Shown one piece after another: positions 24,962-34,019 of a stretch of 39,561 nucleotides of DNA. Both the position numbers and the translations under genes were made by a program. The stretch's first letter is position 1. Every line of letters begins with the position of its first letter. The notes beneath the pieces were generated by a model. That model was not told the origin of the DNA. It saw only the letters and a list, made by a program, of their open reading frames with translations, and did no database searches. Source of the stretch: Verrucomicrobiota bacterium (lineage in GTDB: Bacteria; Verrucomicrobiota; Verrucomicrobiia; Opitutales; Opitutaceae); contig JAPLTN010000091.1 in NCBI GenBank assembly GCA_026398135.1, forward strand, positions 1 through 39,561, read 5' to 3'.

Positions 24962-24996
24962 CAAAAAAAGGCTCCCCACTACGGGGAGCCTTTTTT
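24962..24996. terminator. Bidirectional rho-independent terminator
   Basis: Stem GGCTCCCC / GGGGAGCC (24970-24977, 24983-24990) with a five-base loop, an A run before and a T run after. It can end both the aquaporin transcript and the convergent DEAD-box helicase transcript. Confidence 0.92.
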
Positions 24997-25014
24997 GTGT
25001 CGTCGCATCACCGT

Positions 25015-26583
25015 TTAGCGCCGCGCTCTTGGACCGCCGCGCGTGCCGCGCGTCAGCCGACCAGCCGGTTTAGGCCCCGCCGCCTCGGCCTCAGCCAAGG
25101 TCTTCTCATCAAATAGGGCCGAGTAAATGTACGGGAAATCCTCCAGCTTCTTGCGATCGATGCTGGCCCCGATGAACCGCTCGATGGATCGCGCGTCGCG
25201 CACGTCCTCCTCGGTCACCAGGGTAAACGCATCCCCCGTGGTCTGCGCCCGCCCGGTGCGGCCGATACGGTGCACGTAGTCTTCCGCGTTTTCCGGCACG
25301 TCGTAATTCACCACGTGCGAAACCCCTGCGATATCGAGCCCGCGCGCGGCAATATCAGTCGCCACCAACACCTCAAAGCGCCCGTCCTTAAAGCCCTGCA
25401 GAGCCTCCACCCGCTCACGTTGGCTGCGATCCGAGTGGATCACGCCCACGGTGTGTTGCTCGCGCTCCAGCCGGGCGGCAATACGGTCCGCTCCCATCTT
25501 GGTGCGGGTAAAAATGATCACGCTCTTAAACTCGGTGCGCTTCAAAAGCTCGATCAACAGGTCGAATTTCTGCGTCGCCACCACCGGGTAAAACGCGTGC
25601 GAAACCGTCTCCGCCGCCGAGCGACGTGCTCCGATCTTGATCTCCACCGGATCCTTCAGTGCCCACCCCGCCAGTTGCGCCAATTCGGGCGGCATGGTCG
25701 CGCTAAAAAACAAGGTCTGCCGCACCTGCGGACATTTTTGAATGATCCGTTTCACGTCGGGCAGGAAACCCATGTCCAGCATGCGATCCACCTCATCCAA
25801 AACCAGAATCTCCACCCCGGCCAAACTCGCCGTTCCCTGCTCCAAATGGTCCAGCAAACGCCCCGGCGTCGCCGCGATCACGTCCACCCCGCGCGCCAGA
25901 TCCTCGCGCTGTTTTCCGTAGCCCACGCCGCCATAAACCACCGTTACGCTCAGATCGGTGTATTTGGCGTATTTCTGAAACGCCTCCTCCACTTGAAGCG
26001 CCAGCTCGCGCGTGGGCTCCAACACGAGGCACCGCGTCTGCCGCTGATGCGAACCCAGCCGATGCATGAGCGGCAGCGCGAAGGCCGCCGTCTTGCCCGT
26101 GCCGGTCTGAGCCGAACCGATCACATCCTGCCCCGCCAGCACCACAGGAACCGCCTGCGCCTGGATCGGCGTCGGCTCGGTGTACCCCATTTCCGCCACC
26201 GCGAAAGCGATCGCGTCGTTTAGACCCAATTTGGTAAACGCCGTATCCTGCGGCGGGATAACGACCGCGTTCTTGGGCTTGATTGGCGAGCGCGTCGGAC
26301 CGTCAAAGCTTTGGTCGATCTTCGGACGCTCCAAGCTTTCTGGCCGCTCAAACTTGGGACCGCGCTGCACGCGGCCGCCCGGACCATTTCCGCCCAACGC
26401 CCGCGGCTCGCGCCGCCCTGGGTCGCGAGAACCCTCACGTTCACGAGGAGGCCGGGGGGTGTGCGGTTTGCTTGGGCGAGCCGGGGCGGCAGGCGCGGAA
26501 ACGGGCGCGATGTTTACGGAAGCTGGCTTGGCGGACGAAGGCGCGATGACCGCGCGAATCTTCGAGATGAGTTTCTTAAGCAT
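25015..26583 (-). CDS. rhlE: DEAD-box RNA helicase, RhlE-like
   Basis: 522 residues. A low-complexity, basic N-terminal extension of about 115 residues rich in Arg, Pro and Gly precedes the helicase core. Core motifs: Q motif (FTKLGLNDAI... and PTPIQAQAVP), AQTGTGKT, PTRELALQ, DEVD in place of DEAD, SAT, and HRIGRTGR. RhlE-type enzymes remodel RNA in ribosome assembly and decay, often in the cold. The ATG at 26583 (MLKKLISKIRAVI) is preferred; an upstream ATG would add a stretch with no family support. The C-terminal tail ends in a short Arg/Gly-rich stretch. Confidence 0.9.
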   Translation of the reverse strand: MLKKLISKIRAVIAPSSAKPASVNIAPVSAPAAPARPSKPHTPRPPREREGSRDPGRREPRALGGNGPGGRVQRGPKFERPESLERPKIDQSFDGPTRSPIKPKNAVVIPPQDTAFTKLGLNDAIAFAVAEMGYTEPTPIQAQAVPVVLAGQDVIGSAQTGTGKTAAFALPLMHRLGSHQRQTRCLVLEPTRELALQVEEAFQKYAKYTDLSVTVVYGGVGYGKQREDLARGVDVIAATPGRLLDHLEQGTASLAGVEILVLDEVDRMLDMGFLPDVKRIIQKCPQVRQTLFFSATMPPELAQLAGWALKDPVEIKIGARRSAAETVSHAFYPVVATQKFDLLIELLKRTEFKSVIIFTRTKMGADRIAARLEREQHTVGVIHSDRSQRERVEALQGFKDGRFEVLVATDIAARGLDIAGVSHVVNYDVPENAEDYVHRIGRTGRAQTTGDAFTLVTEEDVRDARSIERFIGASIDRKKLEDFPYIYSALFDEKTLAEAEAAGPKPAGRLTRGTRGGPRARR

Positions 26584-26656
26584 GTCTATTAAAGCCAACC
26601 TTTCGCGTCCCCACCACCTTGGCAACACCCGAGACTCCCCCGGCTAACGAGAATCC

Positions 26657-26703
26657 CTCCCCCAGCCACAAGTAGCCTAATAGGTTACTTGTGGCTGGGG
26701 GAG
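26657..26703. repeat. Long palindrome with GGTTAC core in a spacer
   Basis: 21-base arms 26657-26677 and 26683-26703 with a TAATA loop and one G-T wobble. It ends in CTCCCCCAGCC and has a GGTTAC core. A related perfect palindrome occurs inside the TatD gene at 30699-30737. It may act as a terminator or as an mRNA end structure for the rhomboid and helicase genes around it. Confidence 0.75.
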
Positions 26704-26778
26704 CAGGGACGGGGGAGAACGGCACGTAACGGGCCATGGTCACGCACCCAACTCGCCAATCACGATGCTACCGGCCGT

Positions 26779-27450
26779 TCATCGACGGCCCGCACGCGGC
26801 CAATTCCACGCCAAAAACACCCCGGCCAAAAACCCTCCCGCGTGCGCCCACCACGCCACTCCGCCCGCGCCCGGCGCACCCGCCAGCAAAGCCCCCACCC
26901 CCGCGTAGGTTTGCACGAAAAACCACATCAACAAAAACACCACCGCCGGCACCGGCAGCACCGGCACGATCCAGGGCACCAGCGACACGACCCACGCGCG
27001 CGGAAAAAATACCAGATACGCCCCTAGCACCCCCGAAATCGCCCCGCTCGCCCCCACCATCGGCACGCTCGATCCCGGATCCACCGCCACCTGCACCAAA
27101 GCCGCTGCCGCCCCCGTAAATACATATAGCGCCGCGAACCCAAAAAACCCCAACCGGTCCTCCACGTTGTTTCCAAACACCCACAGGAACCAGCAATTAC
27201 CCAACACGTGCGCAACTCCTCCGTGCAAAAACATCGAGGTGAGCACCGTCTGCCACTGCGCCGCATCCGCCCAGCCCGCCAGCAACCTCCCCGGCACCAG
27301 CGCGTGCCGCGTCATCCAGACCGCAAAGTTCTTTTCATCCGCAAGCAACAGCGACACTTCGTAACCGAAAACCCCAAGACACGCCGCGATCAACAACGCG
27401 GTCAGGATCGGCGTGCGCCGATGCGGTTGAGTATCCCAAAGCGGTAACAT
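26779..27450 (-). CDS. Rhomboid-family intramembrane serine protease
   Basis: 223 residues with six membrane segments. Catalytic Ser is in GASGAISG (helix 4) and His in WWAHAGGFLAG (helix 6); the HGGVAHVLGNCWFLWVFG stretch matches the family oxyanion region of helix 2. Cleaves membrane proteins within the bilayer. ATG 27450 (MLPLWDTQPHRRTP) is chosen because homologous sequence with the typical PxxT start begins there; the longer open frame lacks support. Substrates unknown. Confidence 0.92.
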   Translation of the reverse strand: MLPLWDTQPHRRTPILTALLIAACLGVFGYEVSLLLADEKNFAVWMTRHALVPGRLLAGWADAAQWQTVLTSMFLHGGVAHVLGNCWFLWVFGNNVEDRLGFFGFAALYVFTGAAAALVQVAVDPGSSVPMVGASGAISGVLGAYLVFFPRAWVVSLVPWIVPVLPVPAVVFLLMWFFVQTYAGVGALLAGAPGAGGVAWWAHAGGFLAGVFLAWNWPRAGRR

Positions 27451-27565
27451 CCCGCCAACCCACCGCTTCGCGCTGCCCGCGCAACTCCCAAAAATACCCG
27501 CTCCGCCGCGCTTGCCCCGCATCCCGCCTGCCTCGCACACTTCGCCCCTTATCTCGATTCTTCGC

Positions 27566-30070
27566 ATGTCCATGTCGTCGGCCAACGGCCTTCCCACCCT
27601 TCACCCCGCCCAGCGTCGGACTCTTCGGCCTCGCCTGCGCCTATCCATTCGCGACGCGAGCCTGACCGATCTTTCCCACCCCGACGACGCCTCCGGGAGC
27701 TCCGCCCACAAGTTTTGGAAACTGGAACCCACGCCGCTCGTCCTCACCGCCGAGGACTGGGCCCCGTTGGAAGCAGGCCTTCGCCAGCGCGCCCGTCTCG
27801 TCAACGCCCTCCTGGTTGACCTCTACCAGGGCCAGCAAGCTCTGCGCGAAAAAATCCTCCCGCCCGAGGCCGTGCTCTCCGACCCCTTCTATCGCCGCCC
27901 CTGCCTCGGCCTCGAACCCGCCCGCGCCAACCCCGCCACGCTGCTGCGCTTCGACCTCGTCCGAACCCCTGAAGGCTGGCGCTGCGTGCAGACCCGCGCC
28001 AACACCCCCATCGGACTCAGCTACGCGGTGCAAAACCGACGCTTCATGACCCAGGAGGCGGGCGACCTCTATCGCGCCCTCCCCGATTACCACAGCGTCA
28101 TCAACTTCCCGCTTCAGCTCCTCGCCGCGCTCCGCGCCCTCGCCCCCCGCGATCGCGCCTCGCCTTCCATCGTCGTGCTTACCGCCGGCCCCGGCGACGC
28201 CTTTTATTCAGAGCACAGTTTCCTCGCCCGCAAGATGGGCCTGCCCCTCGCCCGCGGCGACGACCTCCTCGTCCTCGACAACACCGTTTACTTCAAAACG
28301 GTCGGCGGCCTCGAACGCGTTGATGTCCTTTACCGCCGTCTCAACGACGCCCACATCGACCCCGTCGTTTTCTCCACCGACCGCGAGACCGCCGGCATTC
28401 CCGGCCTGCTCCAATGCATCCGCGCCGGACGAGTCGCCATCGCCAACACCATCGGCACCGGCCTGGCCGAAAGCCGCGTCATCGACGCCTACCTCCCCCG
28501 CCTCGCCAAATTCTACCTCGGCGAGAAACTCCTCCTCCCCTCCCCCGAGACCTACGCCTGCGGCGACCCCGACCGCATGGAGCAAATCCGCGACCAACCC
28601 GAGCGCTTCACCATCCACGAGGCCCACGAATCACCCGACAACTACACCGTCGCGCGCCCCGGCCACTCCCGCCCCCTGCTCACCGCGCGCGGCCTGGACC
28701 GCCGTGTGCTGCAAAACCCCCACGCCTACGTCGCGCAAGTAGAGCCAGAAGCCCTCTCCATCGACGGCCGCCGACCCGGTCGCGGCGTGGATCCGTTTTG
28801 CCTGAGCACCTTCGTTATCGCCGACTCCCGTAGCTACGACGTTTTCCCCGGCGGACTTATCCGCCTCGGCGACACCCTTCCCCCCGCCGGACGCGTGGGC
28901 GAATCCGCCGATACGCTTGTCCTTCTCGGCCTTCACAATTCCGGCGGCGTTGCCGACCTCGAAAACCACGACCCTGGCGAGTCCCCCCGCCCCGCCCGCC
29001 TTGGCTCCCGCGCCGCTGAAAATCTCTTCTGGCTCGGTCGCTACCTGGAACGCGCCGAAGCCACCGCGCGCATGCTCGCCATTCTCGACGACGTCGCCCT
29101 GGAAGAAATTCCCGCCCGCGACCGCAAACACTGGCTCCCCGTCTGGCGCGGCCTGCTCGAAGCCACCGGCCACGCCGGCGCCGCCCGGCTCGATGCCCGC
29201 ACCCGCCCCCACGAAACCCTCGGCACCGACCTCGCCTGGCGACTTACCCTCGACCCCGATACCCCTGGCTCCGTCGTCGCCGCCACCAGCTCCGTGCTCT
29301 ATAACGCCAGCCAGCTCCGCGATTACCTCTCCCCCGAGGCCTGGAGCGTGCTCACCCGCCTCCACGACCGGCTCGACGTGCTGCGCAATCGCAACATCCC
29401 CGCCCCTCGCGCAGCCGGCGAAAAAGCCCGCCAACTCCTCGCCGTCGAAGCCGCCCGCATCGTGCTCGATCACGTGCCCACCTTTCTGGCCACCGCCGAC
29501 CACACCATGCTGCATGACGCAGCCTGGCATTTCCTTCGCCTCGGCGTGCTGCTCGAACGCGCCATCATGACGTGCAGCGCCCTGCGCCACGTCCTCGGTG
29601 CCCACGCCAAACCCGACGCCAGCCGCCCCGGCCACTACCGCGACAACCCCGAACTATCCGCTCTCCTGCGCATGCTCGGCTCGCAGGACGCGTATCGTCG
29701 CCTATACCAATCGCGCAGCCAGCCCCGCTACGTGGCCGAGTTTTTCCTCCAGCAAGCCGATGCCCCGCACAGCATTTTCCACCTCGTCCACGAGATGAAA
29801 AAAAGCCTCCTCGCCGTGCGCCAGGAAAACGATCCGTCGCTACCTCCCGGCGCTCCCGAACTCGCCGCTCTCAAACTCCTCCTTTTTCTCCAAGAGCTAA
29901 AGCCCGCCCGCCACTTCAGTGGCGAAGCCGGCCTTCCGCCCCTCGGCCAGCTTCTCTCCGAACTTTTGGAACGCCTCTACGATCTGTATCCGGTGATGAA
30001 CGACCTCCACTTCAGCCACCAAGCCCGCCTCGCCACCCGCGAAGACCAGGCCGTCCTCCCCCTTCACTAG
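27566..30070 (+). CDS. Circularly permuted type 2 ATP-grasp / alpha-E fusion protein
   Basis: About 835 residues. The N-terminal two-thirds (to about residue 470) is a circularly permuted ATP-grasp domain: GYRRPCLG-like FYRRPCLGLEP, DLVRTPEGWRCVQTRANTPIGLSYAVQNR, VVLTAGPGDAFYSEHSFLA, and ISTFVIADSRSYDVFPGGLIRLG. The rest (from about SRAAENLFWLGRYLERAEATARML) is an alpha-E helical domain, rich in Arg/Leu helices. These two often occur fused or adjacent and next to transglutaminase and peptidase genes; a peptide-ligating reaction has been proposed but the product is not known. ATG 27566 or 27572 could be the start. Confidence 0.87.
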   Translation: MSMSSANGLPTLHPAQRRTLRPRLRLSIRDASLTDLSHPDDASGSSAHKFWKLEPTPLVLTAEDWAPLEAGLRQRARLVNALLVDLYQGQQALREKILPPEAVLSDPFYRRPCLGLEPARANPATLLRFDLVRTPEGWRCVQTRANTPIGLSYAVQNRRFMTQEAGDLYRALPDYHSVINFPLQLLAALRALAPRDRASPSIVVLTAGPGDAFYSEHSFLARKMGLPLARGDDLLVLDNTVYFKTVGGLERVDVLYRRLNDAHIDPVVFSTDRETAGIPGLLQCIRAGRVAIANTIGTGLAESRVIDAYLPRLAKFYLGEKLLLPSPETYACGDPDRMEQIRDQPERFTIHEAHESPDNYTVARPGHSRPLLTARGLDRRVLQNPHAYVAQVEPEALSIDGRRPGRGVDPFCLSTFVIADSRSYDVFPGGLIRLGDTLPPAGRVGESADTLVLLGLHNSGGVADLENHDPGESPRPARLGSRAAENLFWLGRYLERAEATARMLAILDDVALEEIPARDRKHWLPVWRGLLEATGHAGAARLDARTRPHETLGTDLAWRLTLDPDTPGSVVAATSSVLYNASQLRDYLSPEAWSVLTRLHDRLDVLRNRNIPAPRAAGEKARQLLAVEAARIVLDHVPTFLATADHTMLHDAAWHFLRLGVLLERAIMTCSALRHVLGAHAKPDASRPGHYRDNPELSALLRMLGSQDAYRRLYQSRSQPRYVAEFFLQQADAPHSIFHLVHEMKKSLLAVRQENDPSLPPGAPELAALKLLLFLQELKPARHFSGEAGLPPLGQLLSELLERLYDLYPVMNDLHFSHQARLATREDQAVLPLH

Positions 30071-30090
30071 GCATTTTAATCGGCTGTCGC

Positions 30091-30993
30091 ATGACGCTGC
30101 ACGACGCCCACAACCACCTCCAAGACGATGCGCTGGCCCCGCACCTGGAGCGCATAGAAGCCGCCTGGACCGACCTCGCCGGCCCGACCGGACGCATGGT
30201 GGTAAACGGCACCCACCCCGACGACTGGCCGCGCGTCGCCGCCCTCGCCGCCAAGTATCCCTGCGTGCTGCCCGCCTACGGTCTGCACCCATGGGACGCC
30301 GGTGCTCCCCGCGCCCAAGATTGGCTGGAGCGACTCCGCGCTCTCCTCGTCGCCAACCCGCGCGCCAGCGTCGGAGAAATCGGCCTTGATCGCTGGATAC
30401 TCGACACCGCCCGCCCCGATGATCCCCGACTGGCCGGTGTCCGCCGAGCCCCGATGGAAGAGCAAATCGCCGCGTTTCTTCCCCAGCTCGCCCTCGCCGC
30501 CGAGCTCGACCGCTCCGCCAGCATCCACTGCCTGCACGCCTACCCCGATTTGCTCCCGCTGCTGCGAACCCACCCGCGCCCCCGCCGAGGCTTTCTCCTC
30601 CACGCCTACTCCGGCCCCTCCGACCTCATTCCCGAGCTCGCCGCCCTCGGCGCCTACTTCTCCTTCAACCCCAACTTCCTCGCCAACACCACCCTCCCCC
30701 CGGCAAAGTGTAACCAAATTGGTTACACTTTGCCGGGCACCCTAAACTCTCGCTTGGCAAATTTTCGCGTCATACCTGCCGACAGACTGCTGTGCGAAAC
30801 CGACGCTCCCGCCATGCTCCCGCCGCAAATCTGGCGTACCCACAAACTCCCGCCCGCTGCCGACGGCACCCCGGTCAACCACCCGGGCAATATCGAGGCC
30901 GCCTACTCCGGCCTCGCCGCCTTGCGCGGCACCGAAACCGCGGCCCTCGCCGAATGCCTCGCGTCTAATTTCACGCGTCTATTTGGCCCGTGA
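30091..30993 (+). CDS. TatD-family metal-dependent hydrolase with palindrome-coded insert
   Basis: 300 residues. Metal ligands: DAHNH at the start (HxH), EIGLD (Glu), SIHCLHAY and LLHAYSG (His), ETDAPAM (Asp). TatD proteins are two-metal deoxyribonucleases or tRNA-hydrolase-like enzymes. Between NTTLPP and NSRLANFRV the gene holds a perfect palindrome (30699-30737) that is read in frame as about 13 extra residues (AKCNQIGYTLPG) in a region expected to be a loop. All metal ligands are intact, so the enzyme may tolerate it. The gene starts 20 bases after the ATP-grasp gene and overlaps the convergent tcdA by 23 bases. Confidence 0.87.
   Translation: MTLHDAHNHLQDDALAPHLERIEAAWTDLAGPTGRMVVNGTHPDDWPRVAALAAKYPCVLPAYGLHPWDAGAPRAQDWLERLRALLVANPRASVGEIGLDRWILDTARPDDPRLAGVRRAPMEEQIAAFLPQLALAAELDRSASIHCLHAYPDLLPLLRTHPRPRRGFLLHAYSGPSDLIPELAALGAYFSFNPNFLANTTLPPAKCNQIGYTLPGTLNSRLANFRVIPADRLLCETDAPAMLPPQIWRTHKLPPAADGTPVNHPGNIEAAYSGLAALRGTETAALAECLASNFTRLFGP
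30699..30737. repeat. Perfect 39-base palindrome within the TatD gene
   Basis: Arms CCCGGCAAAGTGTAACCAA and TTGGTTACACTTTGCCGGG, 19 bases each, around a single central A. The length is a multiple of three and the frame has no stop, so the gene stays open. The GGTTAC core and GCYGGG ends recall the spacer palindrome at 26657-26703. Confidence 0.9.
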
Positions 30994-31795
30994 CCGCCCC
31001 CTGCGGCTCGATCACCAAACGCACTGCTTCCTGCGCCGCCGCAAAGCCAAACGCCGCGGTCACCCAAACCGCCGCCCCCAGCCCCGCCGCGCAATCCAGC
31101 CGCGTACTGCTACCCGGTTCCGGTGCACTCCCGCAGGTGCCATCCGCCCACGGATAAACCGGCGGCTCCGTGCTCCACACCGCGCGGATTCCATAACGAT
31201 GCCCCTCTCCGCCGGGAAACCCGTGCTCCTTGCGCAGGGTCTTGCGCACCTGACGCAGCAAATCATCGCCGCCAGACTCGCCCAGATCACCCAGCCGCAG
31301 CCTTGTGCCATCGCGTTTTCCTCCCGCTCCCCCCGTCGTCACCACAGGCAAACCCCGCGCCGCGCAGGCCGCGAGCAGCCGGGCCTTGTGCGCCACCGAA
31401 TCAATCGCGTCCACCACCACCGAATAAGCCGGAGCCAGCAATTCAGCGGCGTTCGACGCCACAAAAAACTCCTGCACCGCCTCCACCCGGCACTCCGGAT
31501 TAATCGCCCGTATCCGCTCAGCCAAAACCACAACCTTGGGACGGCCGATTTGCCCGTCGAGCGCATGCAACTGCCGGTTCACATTACTCACACAGACTTC
31601 GTCGAGGTCGATAAGCGTGATATTTCCCACCCCGCCGCGCGCCAGCGCCTCCGCCGTCCAGGAACCCACCCCACCGACGCCCACCACGCACGCATGAGCC
31701 GTCCGCAACCGCTCCAGCGCCTCGCGCCCGAGCAAACGCCCCAACCCGCCAAAGCGGGATTCGTGATCAACAGAATTCCCCGAGTGCATCAGCAT
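30971..31795 (-). CDS. tcdA: tRNA threonylcarbamoyladenosine dehydratase TcdA
   Basis: 274 residues, ThiF/MoeB/E1-like. Nucleotide-binding GVGGVGSWTAEALARGGVG, then ITLIDLDEVCVSNVNRQLHAL, then VVDAIDSVAHKARLL; the GGAGGKRDGTRLRLGDL stretch identifies the TcdA (CsdL) group. It closes t6A37 in tRNA into the cyclic form with ATP. Family members are about 270 residues, so the gene is complete. Convergent with the TatD gene. Confidence 0.92.
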   Translation of the reverse strand: MLMHSGNSVDHESRFGGLGRLLGREALERLRTAHACVVGVGGVGSWTAEALARGGVGNITLIDLDEVCVSNVNRQLHALDGQIGRPKVVVLAERIRAINPECRVEAVQEFFVASNAAELLAPAYSVVVDAIDSVAHKARLLAACAARGLPVVTTGGAGGKRDGTRLRLGDLGESGGDDLLRQVRKTLRKEHGFPGGEGHRYGIRAVWSTEPPVYPWADGTCGSAPEPGSSTRLDCAAGLGAAVWVTAAFGFAAAQEAVRLVIEPQGAVTGQIDA

Positions 31796-31902
31796 CGAAC
31801 CTCTGAGTGTGTATCATCTATTCCGTCCCGTACGGCTGCGGCCATTCGACGAAACAGGCTTCCGTAGCGAACAATGTGGTCGGCGGCGTTCATTCTCGTT
31901 GG

Positions 31903-32484
31903 CTACCCCCGCACCGAGCAGCGCGCAAGCACGCCCTCCACCGCCAACGCGGCCCGCGCCTCGCGCTCCGCGAACTCGCTCCCCCACACCCGCGCCCAGC
32001 GCGCGCCGGTGCGCTCCAGAGTCTCCAAAAACACCCGCCGGCACATCACCCGCCCCGCCTCGTCCGGGAAACACCGCTGCGGATCAGGCGACCACGGTAG
32101 ATCCGTGTCGCAAAACAAAAACAAATCCGTCGCCTTCGCGCGCAGCGCCGCCTCAGCCCTTGCCCACTCGGGACATGCCCCGGGAAACAACAAATCATCC
32201 CACACCGTACAGGTAAGCAGGTCAGTGTCGTGAACCACCACTTTGCTACCGTCCGCCACAGCTTTCCCCAATGCAGCGTCTTCTCCTGCCAACTGCCCGC
32301 GGGCGATCGCGTCCAAATCGAGGGCGGTAATCACCCCGCCGTGCGCATCCCAGTATTCGCGAACATATTCGGGCGACCAAGGCGCGGAAAAACGCGCCGC
32401 CAGCGCCTCCGCCAAAGTCGACTTTCCTGTCGATTCCGGTCCGAACAAAACCACCCGAACGATCCTCGCGTTCGCCCCGTTCAT
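31903..32484 (-). CDS. NadR-like ATPase, ribosylnicotinamide kinase
   Basis: 193 residues with P-loop GPESTGKSTLAEALA and EYVREYWDAHGG; HDTDLLTCTVWDDLLFPGACP matches the kinase domain of NadR. It should phosphorylate nicotinamide riboside to NMN. The adenylyltransferase half of the long NadR is not present here. It overlaps pnuC by ATGA, giving import and trapping of nicotinamide riboside in one unit. The start is ATG 32484, inside the pnuC end. Confidence 0.88.
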   Translation of the reverse strand: MNGANARIVRVVLFGPESTGKSTLAEALAARFSAPWSPEYVREYWDAHGGVITALDLDAIARGQLAGEDAALGKAVADGSKVVVHDTDLLTCTVWDDLLFPGACPEWARAEAALRAKATDLFLFCDTDLPWSPDPQRCFPDEAGRVMCRRVFLETLERTGARWARVWGSEFAEREARAALAVEGVLARCSVRG

Positions 32485-33107
32485 ACGCCCCCGTCTCCAC
32501 CGCGTTCTCCAGTCCGCAGCGCGCGGCTCCACTCCCGCCAACCGATTAAACCCAGAACGAGAAAAATCGCGTAAAGGAACGCGGTAAACGCCCCCACCGC
32601 CGACCAATAACTCACCACCGCGACCGCGTTCACCGCCGTCCACACCGGCCAGTTTTCCACCCGCTTGCGCACCTGCCAGACCTGGCCGAGCAGACTGAAC
32701 GAGGCGATAAATGTATCCCGATACGGCATCACCGCGTCGGTATAAGCCGCCTGCCAAGCACCCCACGCCACCGTCAACGCCGCCGCCAAGCCTACGCCAA
32801 CGCAACGCGCGCGCCAGCTCAGGCGAGTCACCGGCAATTCAGCCGTCTCGTCCTTTGGCTTTGCCCAGTGCCACCAGCCATAAGCGAGGCACGCGAAAAA
32901 AAAGCCCTGCAGCTTCGCGTCCGCATAGAGTTTTGCATCCCAGAACAAAATTCCCTGCACCGTGACCGCCGCCAGCCCGACCGGGAACGCCCACAAGCTG
33001 CGGCGCGTCATCAGCCAGACCCCCGCCACCCCCAAGACCAGGTTCAACAGGTCAAGCGGACTGGAAGCGGCGAAGCCTTCGAGGATCGTTTTCCAGACCT
33101 CGCTCAC
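32481..33107 (-). CDS. pnuC: Nicotinamide riboside transporter PnuC
   Basis: 208 residues with about seven membrane helices. Family stretches: GVWLMTRRSLWAFPVGL, LFWDAKLYADAKLQGFFFACLAYGWWHW and ENWPVWTAVNAVAVVSYW. PnuC lets nicotinamide riboside enter by facilitated diffusion, and the downstream kinase traps it. It overlaps hslO upstream by four bases and the kinase downstream by four, so the three are one operon. Confidence 0.93.
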   Translation of the reverse strand: MSEVWKTILEGFAASSPLDLLNLVLGVAGVWLMTRRSLWAFPVGLAAVTVQGILFWDAKLYADAKLQGFFFACLAYGWWHWAKPKDETAELPVTRLSWRARCVGVGLAAALTVAWGAWQAAYTDAVMPYRDTFIASFSLLGQVWQVRKRVENWPVWTAVNAVAVVSYWSAVGAFTAFLYAIFLVLGLIGWREWSRALRTGERGGDGGV

Positions 33108-33907
33108 GGATGCTCCGCCAAGTAGGCTTCCAGCGATTCACGCGTCACGGTGTGGAGCGCGGCGCAGCGCGGACAATGGATCGTCAACGAATCCGTCGCG
33201 CCAAAAAGTCCTTCGGCATCTTGTTTCATCACCGGCGCGAGCACTTGTAGCATGCGCTCCTGATTACAGCCGCAATGCCAGCGGTAATGCCTCGTTTCCA
33301 TCGGCGTCGCCGTTTCACGGGTTTCCAAGGTCCGCACCGCCTCGGCATCCAGCGCCTCAAACCAAGGCCGGTCGCAATCCGGGTGTTCCGTCACCAAAGC
33401 GAACTCTTCCTCGGCGAGCTGGAAAAACCGCACCGGACGCTGCTCGCTGCGGGCGTAAAACGTCTCCGCTCCGACCACCGGATCCCCACTGGTAAACTGC
33501 ACCACGCTGCGCCGTTTCGGCTCCGCCCCGCGAATGACATCGGAATAAAACAGGTTTTCGGGAAACTCCTTCACGTTCTCCGCGAAAATCCGCCCGGTGA
33601 TCGCCCCGATGCTATTGTTGCCGGTGAGGAACAGGTTCACCCGGGGCTCCTGCAGGTTGATCGTCCAGGCCGTGATCTCGTTTTGAGGCCGCGATGCGCA
33701 GTGCAAGACGAACACCGCCAGCGCACGTTTAAACACCGCATCGTGCGCCGGGTCGGGCTTCAGTTTGTTCTCCCCCAGGTGCAGGTAATAATCGACGTAG
33801 AGCTCGCTCAAAATGGCCTGCGCCACGAGCACATTGCGCTCCCGCACGTAGCGGGTCCGCACCTCCAGACCGGATGACAGTGGATCGCTGGGTAGAATGT
33901 CAGACAT
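33104..33907 (-). CDS. hslO: Redox-regulated chaperone Hsp33
   Basis: 267 residues. The C-terminal zinc site has Cys in HCGCNQ and CPRC (CxC...CxxC); oxidation releases zinc and switches the chaperone on. N-terminal domain stretches VRTRYVRERNVLVAQAIL and LHLGENKLKPDPAHD, and NLFLTGNNSIGAITG in the middle, fit the family loosely. ATG 33907 is used. First gene of the hslO-pnuC-kinase operon. Confidence 0.87.
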   Translation of the reverse strand: MSDILPSDPLSSGLEVRTRYVRERNVLVAQAILSELYVDYYLHLGENKLKPDPAHDAVFKRALAVFVLHCASRPQNEITAWTINLQEPRVNLFLTGNNSIGAITGRIFAENVKEFPENLFYSDVIRGAEPKRRSVVQFTSGDPVVGAETFYARSEQRPVRFFQLAEEEFALVTEHPDCDRPWFEALDAEAVRTLETRETATPMETRHYRWHCGCNQERMLQVLAPVMKQDAEGLFGATDSLTIHCPRCAALHTVTRESLEAYLAEHP

Positions 33908-34019
33908 GAGACAGACACGGAGCAACAGCCCGCCGCTCTTGTCCAACGCGGAAACGATGTCGCGCGGTCAAGCGACGAACAACCCGGGGCAAATTAAAAC
34001 CGATTCACTGGCTCCTGCA

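Noticed and set aside
28631-29635. 334-codon open frame antisense to the ATP-grasp/alpha-E gene
   Set aside because: Gly/Ala/Val-rich shadow typical of high-GC antisense frames.
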